Below are positions 37,633 to 46,375 of a DNA stretch of 64,000 nucleotides, in pieces; the stretch's first letter is position 1; each line of letters opens with the position of its first letter. The notes under the pieces are model-generated. The model saw only the letters and a list, made by a program, of their open reading frames with translations, ran no database searches and was not told the DNA's origin. The stretch comes from Clostridiales bacterium VE202-21. GTDB lineage: Bacteria; Bacillota; Clostridia; Lachnospirales; Lachnospiraceae. The position numbers and the translations under genes are program-made. The stretch spans positions 47,044 through 111,043 of the forward strand of contig BAIF02000027.1 in NCBI GenBank assembly GCA_000509105.1. The letters run 5' to 3'.

Positions 37633-38700
37633 ATGGAATATCCAATCGGCATCGAAATGACAGATTCGTATCAGTCTTATGAGGTGCAGAAAGCAGCGAT
37701 GAAACTTGTGAAAGATGTCATGCTTGTAAAGGCGGGGGAATCCGTTGTGGTTACAGCAGACACTTCGACCGACATGAGGGTGGTCGACGCAGTAATGGGT
37801 GCGGCATACACCATCGGAGCCAACCCTGTTATGATTAAATATCCAACAACAGGCAAAGCCTTTGAAGAGCCGTTCCTGCCAATTGCGAATGCGGTGGCAG
37901 TGGCAGATGTATGGATTGAGTTTGCATATTATTGTGTGATGCACACACCGTGCTTCCAGAAGGCGATTGCAAATGGGGCAAGGTATACCTGCCTCTGCGG
38001 TATGGATACGATCATGCTGGTAAATACTGTAGGCAAGGTGAAATACGATGTAGTGGTTGAGTTTGGGGAGTACCTGACACAGAAAGTGCAGGCTTCTAAC
38101 GAAATCATTGTGCGTGATGCGAATGGAACAAATCTGAAGGCTTATAACCAGGGAAGAAAAGTAAAACACTCCGGACAGCTTGCAACAAAGAAGGGCTATC
38201 CCGTGATGCTGGGCGGACAGGTAAGCTGGTGCCCGGTGGAGGAGACAATCGAGGGCACGCTGGTGTTTGACGCAGCGCTGTTCCCGCCGAGTGAGATCGG
38301 GCTTCTGAAAGAGCCGGTAAGGCTGGAATTCAAGGAAGGCCGTGTGACAGAGATTACAGGCGGGGCACAGGCTGAAATCTTTAAGAAGTGGCTGGCATCG
38401 TTTAATGACCCGAATATGTACCGCCTGGCACATTATTCAATCGGATTTAATCCGGGTGTGCGCAAAGCCACAGGAAGAATCGTGGAAGACGAGAGAATCT
38501 TCGGATGCATTGAATTCGGTATCGGCAGCCAGGGAGCCAGCCTGATGGGGGCATTCTGGGATGCGGCTTCCCACACGGACGGAGTTGTATCTAAGCCGAC
38601 GATTATTCTGGATGGGGAAGTTCTGGAAGAGAACGGTATATACAAAGAAGAAACCTGTATATCATACTGCAAAAAGCTTGGCATTGCAGAGTATGAGTAG
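37633..38700 (+). CDS. NicX/M29 aminopeptidase-like metalloenzyme (copy 1)
   Basis: 355 residues of the COG2309 group that includes aminopeptidase T (M29) and the pyridine-ring dioxygenase NicX. Conserved metal-site style features: EDERIFGCIEFGIGSQG and SHTDGVVSKP (His-x-Asp). Since the host appears anaerobic, an oxygenase role is unlikely; peptidase or other hydrolytic action is more plausible. ATG 37633 is chosen because the paralogue starts with the same MEYPIGIEM. Near twin of the next gene. Confidence 0.8.
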   Translation: MEYPIGIEMTDSYQSYEVQKAAMKLVKDVMLVKAGESVVVTADTSTDMRVVDAVMGAAYTIGANPVMIKYPTTGKAFEEPFLPIANAVAVADVWIEFAYYCVMHTPCFQKAIANGARYTCLCGMDTIMLVNTVGKVKYDVVVEFGEYLTQKVQASNEIIVRDANGTNLKAYNQGRKVKHSGQLATKKGYPVMLGGQVSWCPVEETIEGTLVFDAALFPPSEIGLLKEPVRLEFKEGRVTEITGGAQAEIFKKWLASFNDPNMYRLAHYSIGFNPGVRKATGRIVEDERIFGCIEFGIGSQGASLMGAFWDAASHTDGVVSKPTIILDGEVLEENGIYKEETCISYCKKLGIAEYE

Positions 38701-38737
38701 AAAACGAATGTATTCAGTTTAAAGGAGGACGAAAGGT

Positions 38738-39802
38738 ATGGAATACCCAATTGGAATCGAAATGGCCCCGGAGTATTTATCTTATGAGGTAAGCAAAGCG
38801 GCTTATAAACTGGTAAAAGAAGTTATGCTGGTTGAACCCGGAGAGAACGTAGTGGTGACAGGGGACACATCTACAGATAAGAGAGTGCTGGATGCTATTA
38901 TGAATGCGGCATACATTGTAGGCGCAAACCCGGTGCTTGTGTATGTCCCAACGAATGAAAATGCTTATGCGGAACCAATCGCTCCACTTGGCAATGCGGT
39001 GGCAGTGGCAGATGTGTGGATCGAGTTATCCTACTCCTCCATCATGCTCTGTGAATCCTGGAGAAAGGCAATCGATTTCGGATGCCGCTATATCAACCTG
39101 ACGGGTATGGATGTAACCATGATTGTGAACTGCATCGGAAAAGTCGATGTGGCACGTGTCGTGGAACTCGGGGAAGCACTCAAGGCGAAGATGGAAGCAG
39201 GCAATGAAATCATCATCAAGGATGAAAATGGAACCTATCTTACAGCCAGAAACGAAGGAAGAAAGGTTCGCCATTCCGGCCAGCTTGCTACATTTAAAGG
39301 ATATCCGTTCATGATGTGCGGACAGATCAGCTGGTGCCCGATCGAAGAGACGATCAACGGCAAACTGGTCTTTGACGCAGCTATCTTTCCACCGACTGAT
39401 ATGGGAATTCTGTCTGGCAATGTAGAGCTGACATTGGAAAATGGAATCGTTACAAAGATTGAGGGCGGCAAAGACGCAGAGCGTTTCAGCTCATGGCTGC
39501 ACTCATTTGACGATCCGAATATGTTCCGTCTGGCCCACTATTCACTTGGTTTCAATCCGGGAGTATCAAAGGCTACGGGACGTATCGTAGAAGACGAAAG
39601 AATCTTTGGCTGCATGGAATTCGGTATCGGAAGCCAGGGCAAGATGATACGCGGAAGTTACTGGACAGCGGCATCCCACACGGATGGTGTTGTTTCCAAA
39701 CCATCCATTATTCTGGATGGAGTTGCAATTGAAGAAAACGGCAAATATGTAGATCCTGAGCTTGCTGAAATCTGCAGAAAAATGGGAGTGGCAGGTTACT
39801 AA
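38738..39802 (+). CDS. NicX/M29 aminopeptidase-like metalloenzyme (copy 2)
   Basis: 354 residues, clearly a tandem duplicate of the preceding gene: same MEYPIGIEM start, GRKV-HSGQLAT, SWCP-EETI-G-LVFDAA and IVEDERIFGC-EFGIGSQG blocks, and SHTDGVVSKP. Differences concentrate near residues 55-115 and at the C-terminus, suggesting either different substrate choice or a heteromeric enzyme. AAAGGAGG precedes the ATG. Confidence 0.82.
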   Translation: MEYPIGIEMAPEYLSYEVSKAAYKLVKEVMLVEPGENVVVTGDTSTDKRVLDAIMNAAYIVGANPVLVYVPTNENAYAEPIAPLGNAVAVADVWIELSYSSIMLCESWRKAIDFGCRYINLTGMDVTMIVNCIGKVDVARVVELGEALKAKMEAGNEIIIKDENGTYLTARNEGRKVRHSGQLATFKGYPFMMCGQISWCPIEETINGKLVFDAAIFPPTDMGILSGNVELTLENGIVTKIEGGKDAERFSSWLHSFDDPNMFRLAHYSLGFNPGVSKATGRIVEDERIFGCMEFGIGSQGKMIRGSYWTAASHTDGVVSKPSIILDGVAIEENGKYVDPELAEICRKMGVAGY

Positions 39803-39826
39803 AAGTAAAACAGGTCTGAAGTAAAT

Positions 39827-39860
39827 GGGGACACCCACAGGCTTGTGCCAGGGTGTCCTT
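39827..39860 (+). terminator. Terminator-like hairpin before the dipeptidase gene
   Basis: GGACACCC pairs with GGGTGTCC over a 15-base loop, followed by a short T-rich stretch (TTCTGTTAT). May be only partly effective, so the dipeptidase gene could still be read through. Confidence 0.55.
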
Positions 39861-39891
39861 CTGTTATATAAAAAAGAAGGGAACGCAGCGA

Positions 39892-41319
39892 ATGGACATA
39901 GAAAAAGTGATTTCTTATTTTAAAAAAGTCTGCTCTATACCAAGAGCATCGGGGGATGAGAAGGCGATCAGCGATTATATTGCTGATTTTGCGAGGGAGA
40001 GAGGGCTGGAAGCTGTACAGGACTCTCATTATAATATTATAATCCGGAAACCCGCCACAGTACCCGATGCCGGGGAGCCCGTGATTCTCCAGGGACATCT
40101 GGATATGGTATATGTAAAGGAAAATGACAGCAGCCATGTATACGCCGACGGGATCGAGGTGAAGGAAGACGACGAATACTTTTATGCGGACGGAACTTCT
40201 CTTGGGTCTGATAATGGTATTGCTATCGCGTATTGCCTGGCTCTTCTCGACAGTGATGATATCGCGCATCCCGATCTGGAAGTCATATTTACTGTACAGG
40301 AAGAAGTCGGTTTGATCGGCGCGGATGTGATTGACATTTCTTCTCTGAAGGGGACGCGGTTTATTAATCTGGATTCTGAGGAGGAGGGCGTATTCTACAC
40401 AAGCTGTGCAGGCGGTCTGAGATGCCGTATGGCCTGGGATGTGGAGACAGAAACTCTAAAGGAGGCAAGGGTGCCTCTCAAAGTGGCCTTCCAGGGTCTT
40501 GCGGGCGGCCATTCAGGCATCAATATCGGAATGGAGCTGGGGAATTCTATTGTGCTGCTCGGAAGGCTCCTATATGCCCTCAGAGATATGCAGATACGGA
40601 TCAATGATCTGGATGCCCCCGGAAAGGCGAACGCCATTGCCAGCAATGGTGCGGTATGCTTTTATATAAAGCCGGAGGATCTGGATCCCGTTAAAGCAAA
40701 AATACGGGAAGTGGAAAAAACATTCCAGGCGGAACTTCAGTACACGGATTCTATTTCCTTCCAATTAGATGAGGGGAGTCCGCTGGAAGGTGCTGTTGTC
40801 TATACGGAAATGTATCAGAAGAAGATTATGAACAGCCTGATGCTTCTGCCCTACGGGGTAGCAGGATATTCTTTTGCGATTGAAGGTCTTATAGAGACTT
40901 CTATGAATATGGGGGCGCTGACACTGGAAGACGGAAGGCTTACCCTGCTGATGTCCCTGCGCAGTTCCGTGGAATCACAGAAATACATGCTGAGGGATAA
41001 AATCCAGATTATAGCGGATGAGTACTGTGATACCTGTATCTTCGAGAATGATTATCCGGGCTGGCAGTACAGGAAAGAGTCTCCTCTCCGGGAGAAGGCA
41101 ATCGCACTGTACGAAAAATTGTTTGATAAAAAAGCTGAGGTGGCCGCAATCCATGCGGGGCTTGAGTGCGGGTATTGGGATAACAAAAAACCGGGCCTGG
41201 ATATTATCTCGACTGGGCCGAACCTTTACGATGTGCATTCCACAAAAGAAAAAGTATCAAAAGAATCTATTGCGCATATGTGGCTTTATCTGACTGAGCT
41301 GCTGAAAGAATTGGCGTAG
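39892..41319 (+). CDS. pepD: Aminoacyl-histidine dipeptidase-type M20 metallopeptidase
   Basis: 475-residue zinc dipeptidase. Metal ligands visible: GHLDMVY (His and Asp, about 74-76), SDNGIA (bridging Asp, about 113), QEEVGL (catalytic Glu and ligand, about 144-145) and a lid domain with GGHSGINI. These enzymes cut Xaa-His and other dipeptides in the cytoplasm. Last gene of the island, where it would finish degradation of imported peptides. AGAAGG precedes the ATG. Confidence 0.92.
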   Translation: MDIEKVISYFKKVCSIPRASGDEKAISDYIADFARERGLEAVQDSHYNIIIRKPATVPDAGEPVILQGHLDMVYVKENDSSHVYADGIEVKEDDEYFYADGTSLGSDNGIAIAYCLALLDSDDIAHPDLEVIFTVQEEVGLIGADVIDISSLKGTRFINLDSEEEGVFYTSCAGGLRCRMAWDVETETLKEARVPLKVAFQGLAGGHSGINIGMELGNSIVLLGRLLYALRDMQIRINDLDAPGKANAIASNGAVCFYIKPEDLDPVKAKIREVEKTFQAELQYTDSISFQLDEGSPLEGAVVYTEMYQKKIMNSLMLLPYGVAGYSFAIEGLIETSMNMGALTLEDGRLTLLMSLRSSVESQKYMLRDKIQIIADEYCDTCIFENDYPGWQYRKESPLREKAIALYEKLFDKKAEVAAIHAGLECGYWDNKKPGLDIISTGPNLYDVHSTKEKVSKESIAHMWLYLTELLKELA

Positions 41320-41350
41320 TATTCTTGAGAGAGACGGGGGGATGGAGGAC

Positions 41351-41642
41351 GCGAAATGAAGGGATAGCCGCCAGCCTCCTAAGGGCACATATGCCGTTGC
41401 GAATTGCGGACACAGACCTAAGAAATTCTAAGAAGGAGCCAGCCGCGAAAGTGGGGCACGGGATGGCACAGCACAAGAAATCCGATGATTTCTCGCGCTG
41501 GGCCATCCGCATTTATGATTCGGAATCATAAATGCTCTCCACTTTCGCGGCTGGCTCCTTCTAAGAATTTCTAAGGCCTGCTTTAGCAATTCGCAACGGC
41601 ATATGTGCCCTTAGGAGGCTGGCGGCTATCCCTTCATTTCGC
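41351..41642. repeat. Giant Y-shaped inverted repeat, element 2
   Basis: 292-bp palindrome. Outer arms 41351-41407 and 41586-41642 are a perfect 57-bp match. Inner stem 41417-41454 with 41539-41576 has small mismatches. The tip has two hairpins: A at 41461-41508 (loop CCGATG) and B at 41509-41535 (centre GATTCGGAATC, 12-bp stem). Stem sequences differ from those of element 1 (825-1121), yet arm lengths, order of parts and both loop sequences agree. No coding frame or transposase is associated. Confidence 0.92.
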
Positions 41643-42003
41643 TGGGGGCATCCAATCGGAAGGTGAGAATCGTTTGCCGAGGGGCGCTAAACGGGGGGAG
41701 CGTATTGATTCGCTTGGTGGAACGGCATAGCACCCATCTGTCCGCAAGACTGAAGTTGTAAATTACCTAAGGATTAATGAGTCTGGATTGAATACGAAAA
41801 ACACCCATTAGGAATTTCTTAGAAAAATTTAAGGTTCTTCTACTTGGAATGAAAAGGGGTTTGTGTTATCCTAAGTGAAAGGCGTTTATTTGATAAGATA
41901 GTGAGGATCCGATTACCTGTACGGGGGCGGATGAAGCACGAAGCGCGGATTGAAACAAAAATGCAGATAGCTGTCATGCATAAGTAGGAGGAGAAAGACA
42001 ATA
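41643..42003. other. Leader region of the HAAS-domain gene
   Basis: 361 bases after element 2 with no recognised gene. A promoter candidate lies at 41844-41872, giving a leader of about 120 bases. The rest shows no clear structure by eye. Confidence 0.4.
41844..41872 (+). promoter_or_regulatory. Candidate promoter of the HAAS-domain gene
   Basis: TTGGAA (41844-41849), 17-base spacer and TATCCT (41867-41872). Confidence 0.45.
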
Positions 42004-42477
42004 ATGACACGGATAGAATTCCTTCAGCAGCTGCGCCAGGCGCTTGAAAACGATCTGAGCGGCAGTGTGGTACAGGAGAATGTAGATTTTTATAATCAGT
42101 ATATATCGGACGAAGTGAGAAAGGGAAAAAGCGAAGAAGAAGTACTTCAGATGCTGGGAGATCCCTGGATTCTGGCCAGAACTGTTATTGATGCCGTGGA
42201 CGGAACCGACCGTTCCACAGTTTATGAGGCCGGCGGAAGCACTTACGATGACTTCGAGAAGGGGAGAAGCACCCAACAGGAGAGCGGGGGACAAAAGATG
42301 CATGGTTTTGGATTTGATACGTGGTGGAAGAAACTGCTGGCAGTTTTGGCAGTTATTATGGTAATTGTTGTTATATTTTCAATTGTAACCGGACTTGTAC
42401 GGCTGCTGGCACCTATACTCATACCGATCATCGTTATTATGATCATTGTTCAGCTCATTAGTGGGCGGCGAAGGTGA
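42004..42477 (+). CDS. HAAS-domain (DUF1700-like) membrane protein
   Basis: 157 residues. The N-terminal 70 residues match the HAAS/DUF1700 helical domain (FLQQLRQAL, NVDFYNQYISDE, VLQMLGDPW-LA), which in other Firmicutes accompanies PadR regulators and envelope sensing. A linker is followed by two hydrophobic helices (about 108-150) and an RRR end. No PadR gene is adjacent. The gene is flanked by giant palindromes on both sides. RBS AGGAGGAG. Confidence 0.75.
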   Translation: MTRIEFLQQLRQALENDLSGSVVQENVDFYNQYISDEVRKGKSEEEVLQMLGDPWILARTVIDAVDGTDRSTVYEAGGSTYDDFEKGRSTQQESGGQKMHGFGFDTWWKKLLAVLAVIMVIVVIFSIVTGLVRLLAPILIPIIVIMIIVQLISGRRR

Positions 42478-42494
42478 GGAGTGGCTGGTATGGG

Positions 42495-42680
42495 TGCGCC
42501 TGGGGCTGCGGAAAGACAGGAGTGGCTGGAAACGGGTTATGGTCTGTAAGCTGGAGTAGAGTAAAATGGAAGAAAAACCAGGGCAACCTGGTTTTTCTTC
42601 CATTTTACTCTACTCCAGCTTACAGCCATAAGACGCTTCCAGCCACTCCTATCTTTCCGCAGTCCCAGGCTGGACGCATC
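42495..42680. repeat. Long single-hairpin inverted repeat, element 3
   Basis: 186-bp palindrome starting 18 bases after the HAAS gene stop. Arms of about 90 bp pair with few mismatches and a 4-base loop (GCAA) at the tip, with ACCAGG/CCTGGT closing. Unlike elements 1 and 2 it has no branched tip. An apparent 122-codon frame through it is a by-product of the palindrome. The 345 bases after it up to the next gene hold one terminator hairpin and are otherwise AT-rich. Confidence 0.88.
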
Positions 42681-42790
42681 ATGCAGGTACATCTAGATCA
42701 CCTGGATGGGGCCTTGATGGGAGCGGGAGGATGGGAATTGGGGGAGAAGGATATGTTGGGACGAGGAGTTTTGTTTTTGCTTTTAAAAGT

Positions 42791-42821
42791 AAAAGACCGA
42801 TGGGGGAGCCATCGGTCTTTT
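42791..42821 (+). terminator. Rho-independent terminator
   Basis: AAAGACCGATGG pairs perfectly with CCATCGGTCTTT (5-base loop), followed by Ts. Confidence 0.8.
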
Positions 42822-43025
42822 GAGGGGAGTATAAATAATTAATAAGGGGTTGTAGAAAGTAACCTTTCTACATTGATAAGTATAATATACAAAACTGGAA
42901 AAAGCAAGCAAAAATAAAAAAATATTAAATAAAAAGATTTATCCGATTTTGTAAAATATGAATAAAAAAGTGATTTGGCAGGAACAATATGTGTGTACCA
43001 AATAAATTTCTCAGGAGGAATACTC

Positions 43026-43238
43026 ATGTCAAACAATTACAGTAACACAAACAACTCAAACAACTCAAATAACTCTAACAACTCATCAAAGAACACAAAC
43101 AGCAACTCATATTCATCTTATTCTGATGAACAGAGCAAGAACAAGAATTCCAACAAGAATTCTTCAAACAACTCTTCTTCTAACAGCAACAAGAATAACA
43201 ACAACAAGAATTCTAGCAGCCAGAGCAACAACTACTAA
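43026..43238 (+). CDS. Asn/Ser/Lys-rich low-complexity small protein
   Basis: 70 residues made almost only of Asn, Ser, Lys, with some Tyr, Thr, Gln; no hydrophobic core, signal peptide or domain. ATG at 43026 has a textbook AGGAGG with 7-base spacing, which supports translation. Codons alternate AAC/AAT and several Ser codons, so it is not a simple DNA microsatellite. Composition recalls spore-coat or surface matrix proteins, but nothing nearby confirms that. Confidence 0.7.
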   Translation: MSNNYSNTNNSNNSNNSNNSSKNTNSNSYSSYSDEQSKNKNSNKNSSNNSSSNSNKNNNNKNSSSQSNNY

Positions 43239-43573
43239 ATTAGAGCTCCTTTATGCAGGTCGAATTGTAAACTTATGTGACTGTTCATGGGTCTGAACAG
43301 TTATAAACTCATTTTGGTACAGGGAAGAAATATTTTGGGACGTGGTAAAGTTAAACTTTACTACGTCCCAAAATTGTATATAGGATTTTAGAAATGAAAA
43401 GTGAAATGAAAGAAATGACGTAAACGGTCATTATTTGTATGCAATGTCTAAAAAAACAGCCCAAAATAGCGGAAATGTAGAAAAATACATATGAAAATTG
43501 TAAATAATGGAGATTGATTATGAACGATTATGAAAGTATAATGATGCTAAGTTCATTGGAAGGGGGTGAAGGA
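43239..43573. other. Intergenic region upstream of the fructose operon
   Basis: 335 bases. Contains CTGTTCA/TGAACAG hairpin at about 43282-43301, the 41-bp palindrome at 43333-43373 and an AT-rich stretch before fruK in which no strong promoter was recognised. Confidence 0.5.
43333..43373. repeat. 41-bp palindrome, copy 1
   Basis: TTTTGGGACG to CGTCCCAAAA, stem of about 19 bp with one G-T mismatch. A near-identical copy is at 48496-48534, on the other side of the fructose operon. Could act as a terminator as well as a dispersed repeat. Confidence 0.85.
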
Positions 43574-44488
43574 ATGATATATACGGTTACACTAAGTGCC
43601 TCTTTAGACTATATTGTTTCGGTTCATAATTTTGAGCTGGGAGTGACCAACCGGACCACTTCAGAAATGATCCTTCCGGGAGGGAAGGGAATTAATGTCT
43701 CCATGATTCTGCAGTCACTGGGCATTGAAAACAAGGCGCTGGGATTTATTGCAGGATTCGTAGGTGAAGAGATCAGGAAGAGGGTCATAGAGATGGGATG
43801 CCAGCAGGATTTCATTTTCCTGCCGTCAGGAGTTTCCAGAATTAACATAAAGTTAAAGTCTATAGAAGGAACAGAAATCAACGGGCAGGGGCCATATATT
43901 TCTTCAGAGTACATAGAAAAACTATTTAAACAGTTAGACTCATTGAACGAGAATGACATTCTTGTATTAGCAGGCAGCGTACCGGATTCTGTGCCGGATT
44001 CTATCTACAAGGTTATCATGAACCGTTTAAGCGATAAGAAGGTCATGATTGTTGTTGATGCATCCAATGATTTGTTGGTAAATGTCCTGGAAAACCATCC
44101 GTTTTTGATTAAGCCAAATAGTTTTGAGTTAGGTGAAATATTTGGAAAAGATATCCATGACAGAAAAGATATTATGAAACATGCGAAATTGCTGCAGCAA
44201 ATGGGCGCCCGTAACGTTCTTGTATCCATGGCGGGAGACGGAGCCATATTAGCAGCGGAAAACGGCCGGATATATGATGCACCTGCACCAAAAGGCAAGT
44301 TAAAAAATGGGGTGGGGGCAGGAGACTCCATGGTTGCCGGGTTCCTGGCTGGATGGCTGGAAGCGGGCGATTATGAAAAAGCCTTTCGGATGGGAGTAGC
44401 ATCCGGGAGTGCCAGTGCATTTTCAGAGCATCTTGCAACAAAGGAAGAAATATATAAAGTATTAGAGCAATTTGATGAAAAGCAATAA
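43574..44488 (+). CDS. fruK: 1-phosphofructokinase (PfkB family)
   Basis: Phosphorylates fructose-1-phosphate (or a related ketose/tagatose phosphate) after PTS uptake. 304 residues. PfkB signatures: GGKGINVSMIL (about 36-46) and the ATP/anion-hole motif NGVGAGDSMVAGF with catalytic Asp (about 249). Starts TVTLSASLDYIV, typical of FruK/LacC. ATG 43574 is the best start. Overlaps the next reading frame by one base. Confidence 0.9.
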   Translation: MIYTVTLSASLDYIVSVHNFELGVTNRTTSEMILPGGKGINVSMILQSLGIENKALGFIAGFVGEEIRKRVIEMGCQQDFIFLPSGVSRINIKLKSIEGTEINGQGPYISSEYIEKLFKQLDSLNENDILVLAGSVPDSVPDSIYKVIMNRLSDKKVMIVVDASNDLLVNVLENHPFLIKPNSFELGEIFGKDIHDRKDIMKHAKLLQQMGARNVLVSMAGDGAILAAENGRIYDAPAPKGKLKNGVGAGDSMVAGFLAGWLEAGDYEKAFRMGVASGSASAFSEHLATKEEIYKVLEQFDEKQ

Positions 44489-44502
44489 TGAAAGGGACGC
44501 AT

Positions 44503-44967
44503 ATGAGAGAGTTATTAAAACCGGATTACATTTTTGTGAACCAAAGGCCAAAGTCAGCCAGCTTAGACGCCGCATTAGAGCTGATAAGTGAAAAATGCAG
44601 TGAATATGCAGGGGTCAGGGCCTCGGAACTGAAGAAAATGTTTTTAAAAAGAGAAAAGATGGATTCTACGGGGTTTGGCGAACAGTTAGCAATTCCACAT
44701 GCAAAAGTAAAAAGATTAAAAAATCCTATGATTGCAGTATTCCGCTTTGAGGAAGGAATAGACTGGAAGTCTATGGATGGACGGCCTGTAAGGGTGGCAA
44801 TCGCTCTGATTATGCCTGCCGGCGATGAGAATAATACACATTTACAGGTCTTGGCAAAACTATCAAGAAAACTGGTGCATCAGGAATTTATGGAGATGCT
44901 GTTAAAGATTGAAGACAAGAAGGAACTCTATAATTACATAATAGAAGAAATGGGGGATTTGGGATGA
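44503..44967 (+). CDS. PTS fructose-type EIIA component
   Basis: 154-residue PTS EIIA of the fructose/mannitol class. GFGEQLAIPHAK holds the phosphorylated His (about 63). GAAAGGGA suits ATG 44503; ATG 44488, which overlaps the fruK stop, is an alternative. Overlaps the EIIBC start by 4 bases. Confidence 0.9.
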   Translation: MRELLKPDYIFVNQRPKSASLDAALELISEKCSEYAGVRASELKKMFLKREKMDSTGFGEQLAIPHAKVKRLKNPMIAVFRFEEGIDWKSMDGRPVRVAIALIMPAGDENNTHLQVLAKLSRKLVHQEFMEMLLKIEDKKELYNYIIEEMGDLG

Positions 44968-46361
44968 AATTTGTAGGAGTTACGGCCTGCCCGACAGGTA
45001 TTGCACATACCTATATGGCAGCAGAAAAGCTGGCGGAAGAAGCAAAAAAGATGTCGATAGGTATCAAGGTGGAGACAAGAGGTTCTGTTGGAATAGAAAA
45101 TAAACTGACGGAACAGGAGATTAGAGAAGCAGACGTGGTTATATTGGGTGTTGGTGTTTCGGTCGATAAATCCATGTTTAACGGGAAAAAGATCGTAGAG
45201 GCTACAGTTTCTGATACAATACATAATACGGATACTGTAATTAAAAGGGCCATTGAAGCAGCACAAGACGAGAATTACCCGTTGTATACAGGGGGAGGTA
45301 CAAAAGAAAAGGCAAGTGAAGAACAGGAAGCAGATACGTTTCTTAACTTGCTCAAGAGGATACCAAAGCATTTAATGACTGGAGTGTCCTACATGATTCC
45401 TTTTGTTGCGGCGGGCGGAATCATGATTGCCATCTCGTTTATGTTTGGCATTGATGCATCTGGAGTTGAGGGATCCCTTCCATTTTATCTGAATAAGATA
45501 GGCGGCATTGCATTCAGCGTTATGATACCGATTATGGCGGGGTTTATTGCATACTCCATGGCGGACAGGCCGGGAATTGCGCCGGGTATGGTAGCAGGCC
45601 TGATTGTCACGCAGCTGGATCCCAGCCCGGGATTTATCGGAGGTATCATCGGGGGTCTGCTGGCGGGTATCATAGCATGGGCAATTAAAAAGATTAAAAT
45701 GCCAAAGGCACTGGCAGGTTTGAAACCCGTTTTAATTATTCCTCTTTTCTCCACTTTTATCGTGGGCTTACTGATGTATTTTGTGGTTGCACCGCCTTGC
45801 GTTATGCTTCAGAGCGCGATGACAAACTGGCTGACCAATATGTCAAACAGCAGCGGCATATTACTGGGGGCCGTAATTGGCGCTATGCTTGCATTTGACC
45901 TGGGCGGCCCGGTGAATAAGGTTGCGTACATGTTCGGCGTGGGGCTGCTTGCAGAAGGTGTATATGGCCCGCAGGCAGCAAGTATGGCATCCGGTATGGT
46001 GCCATCCCTGGCGATGGCACTGGCAACTGTCCTGAACAAAAATCTCTATACTCCGGCAGAAAGGGAGAGTGGAAAGACAGCATGGCTTTTAGGCGCATCA
46101 TTTATAGCAGAAGGGGCAATTCCGTTTGCCGGTGCGGATCCGCTTAGGGTTATCCCCTCTCTGATGGTCGGTTCTGCAGTGGCAGGGGGCATGGCAATGG
46201 CATTCAACCTTACATTGCAGGCGCCCCATGGCGGTATCTTTGTAATGGGGCTTGTGAATAAACCGTTCTTATTCCTGCTCTGCACAGCGGTCGGCATGGT
46301 TATATCGGCGCTTATGGTCAATTTCTTAAAAGGAATGAAGGTTAAGAAAAACAAAAAATAA
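44964..46361 (+). CDS. PTS fructose-type EIIBC component
   Basis: 465 residues. EIIB domain first (1-100) with the phospho-cysteine in ACPTGIAHTYMAAE (Cys9), then the EIIC membrane domain from about 130 with about eight to ten helices, including PFVAAGGIMIAISF, DLGGPVNKVAY and EGAIPFAGADPLRVIPS. Brings in and phosphorylates the sugar with the preceding EIIA. Confidence 0.92.
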   Translation: MKFVGVTACPTGIAHTYMAAEKLAEEAKKMSIGIKVETRGSVGIENKLTEQEIREADVVILGVGVSVDKSMFNGKKIVEATVSDTIHNTDTVIKRAIEAAQDENYPLYTGGGTKEKASEEQEADTFLNLLKRIPKHLMTGVSYMIPFVAAGGIMIAISFMFGIDASGVEGSLPFYLNKIGGIAFSVMIPIMAGFIAYSMADRPGIAPGMVAGLIVTQLDPSPGFIGGIIGGLLAGIIAWAIKKIKMPKALAGLKPVLIIPLFSTFIVGLLMYFVVAPPCVMLQSAMTNWLTNMSNSSGILLGAVIGAMLAFDLGGPVNKVAYMFGVGLLAEGVYGPQAASMASGMVPSLAMALATVLNKNLYTPAERESGKTAWLLGASFIAEGAIPFAGADPLRVIPSLMVGSAVAGGMAMAFNLTLQAPHGGIFVMGLVNKPFLFLLCTAVGMVISALMVNFLKGMKVKKNKK

Positions 46362-46375
46362 GAAGGGAAAATTTT

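Noticed and set aside
37633..39802. Assignment as 2,5-dihydroxypyridine dioxygenase
   Set aside because: The family match includes NicX, but no other nicotinate genes are present and an oxygenase conflicts with the anaerobic gene content; left as NicX/M29-like.
42474..42842. 122-codon plus-strand frame through element 3
   Set aside because: It is created by the palindrome and ends past a terminator; no family or consistent codon use.
43026..43238. Simple-sequence repeat or phase-variable tract
   Set aside because: Codons vary and there is no long perfect repeat unit that would slip.
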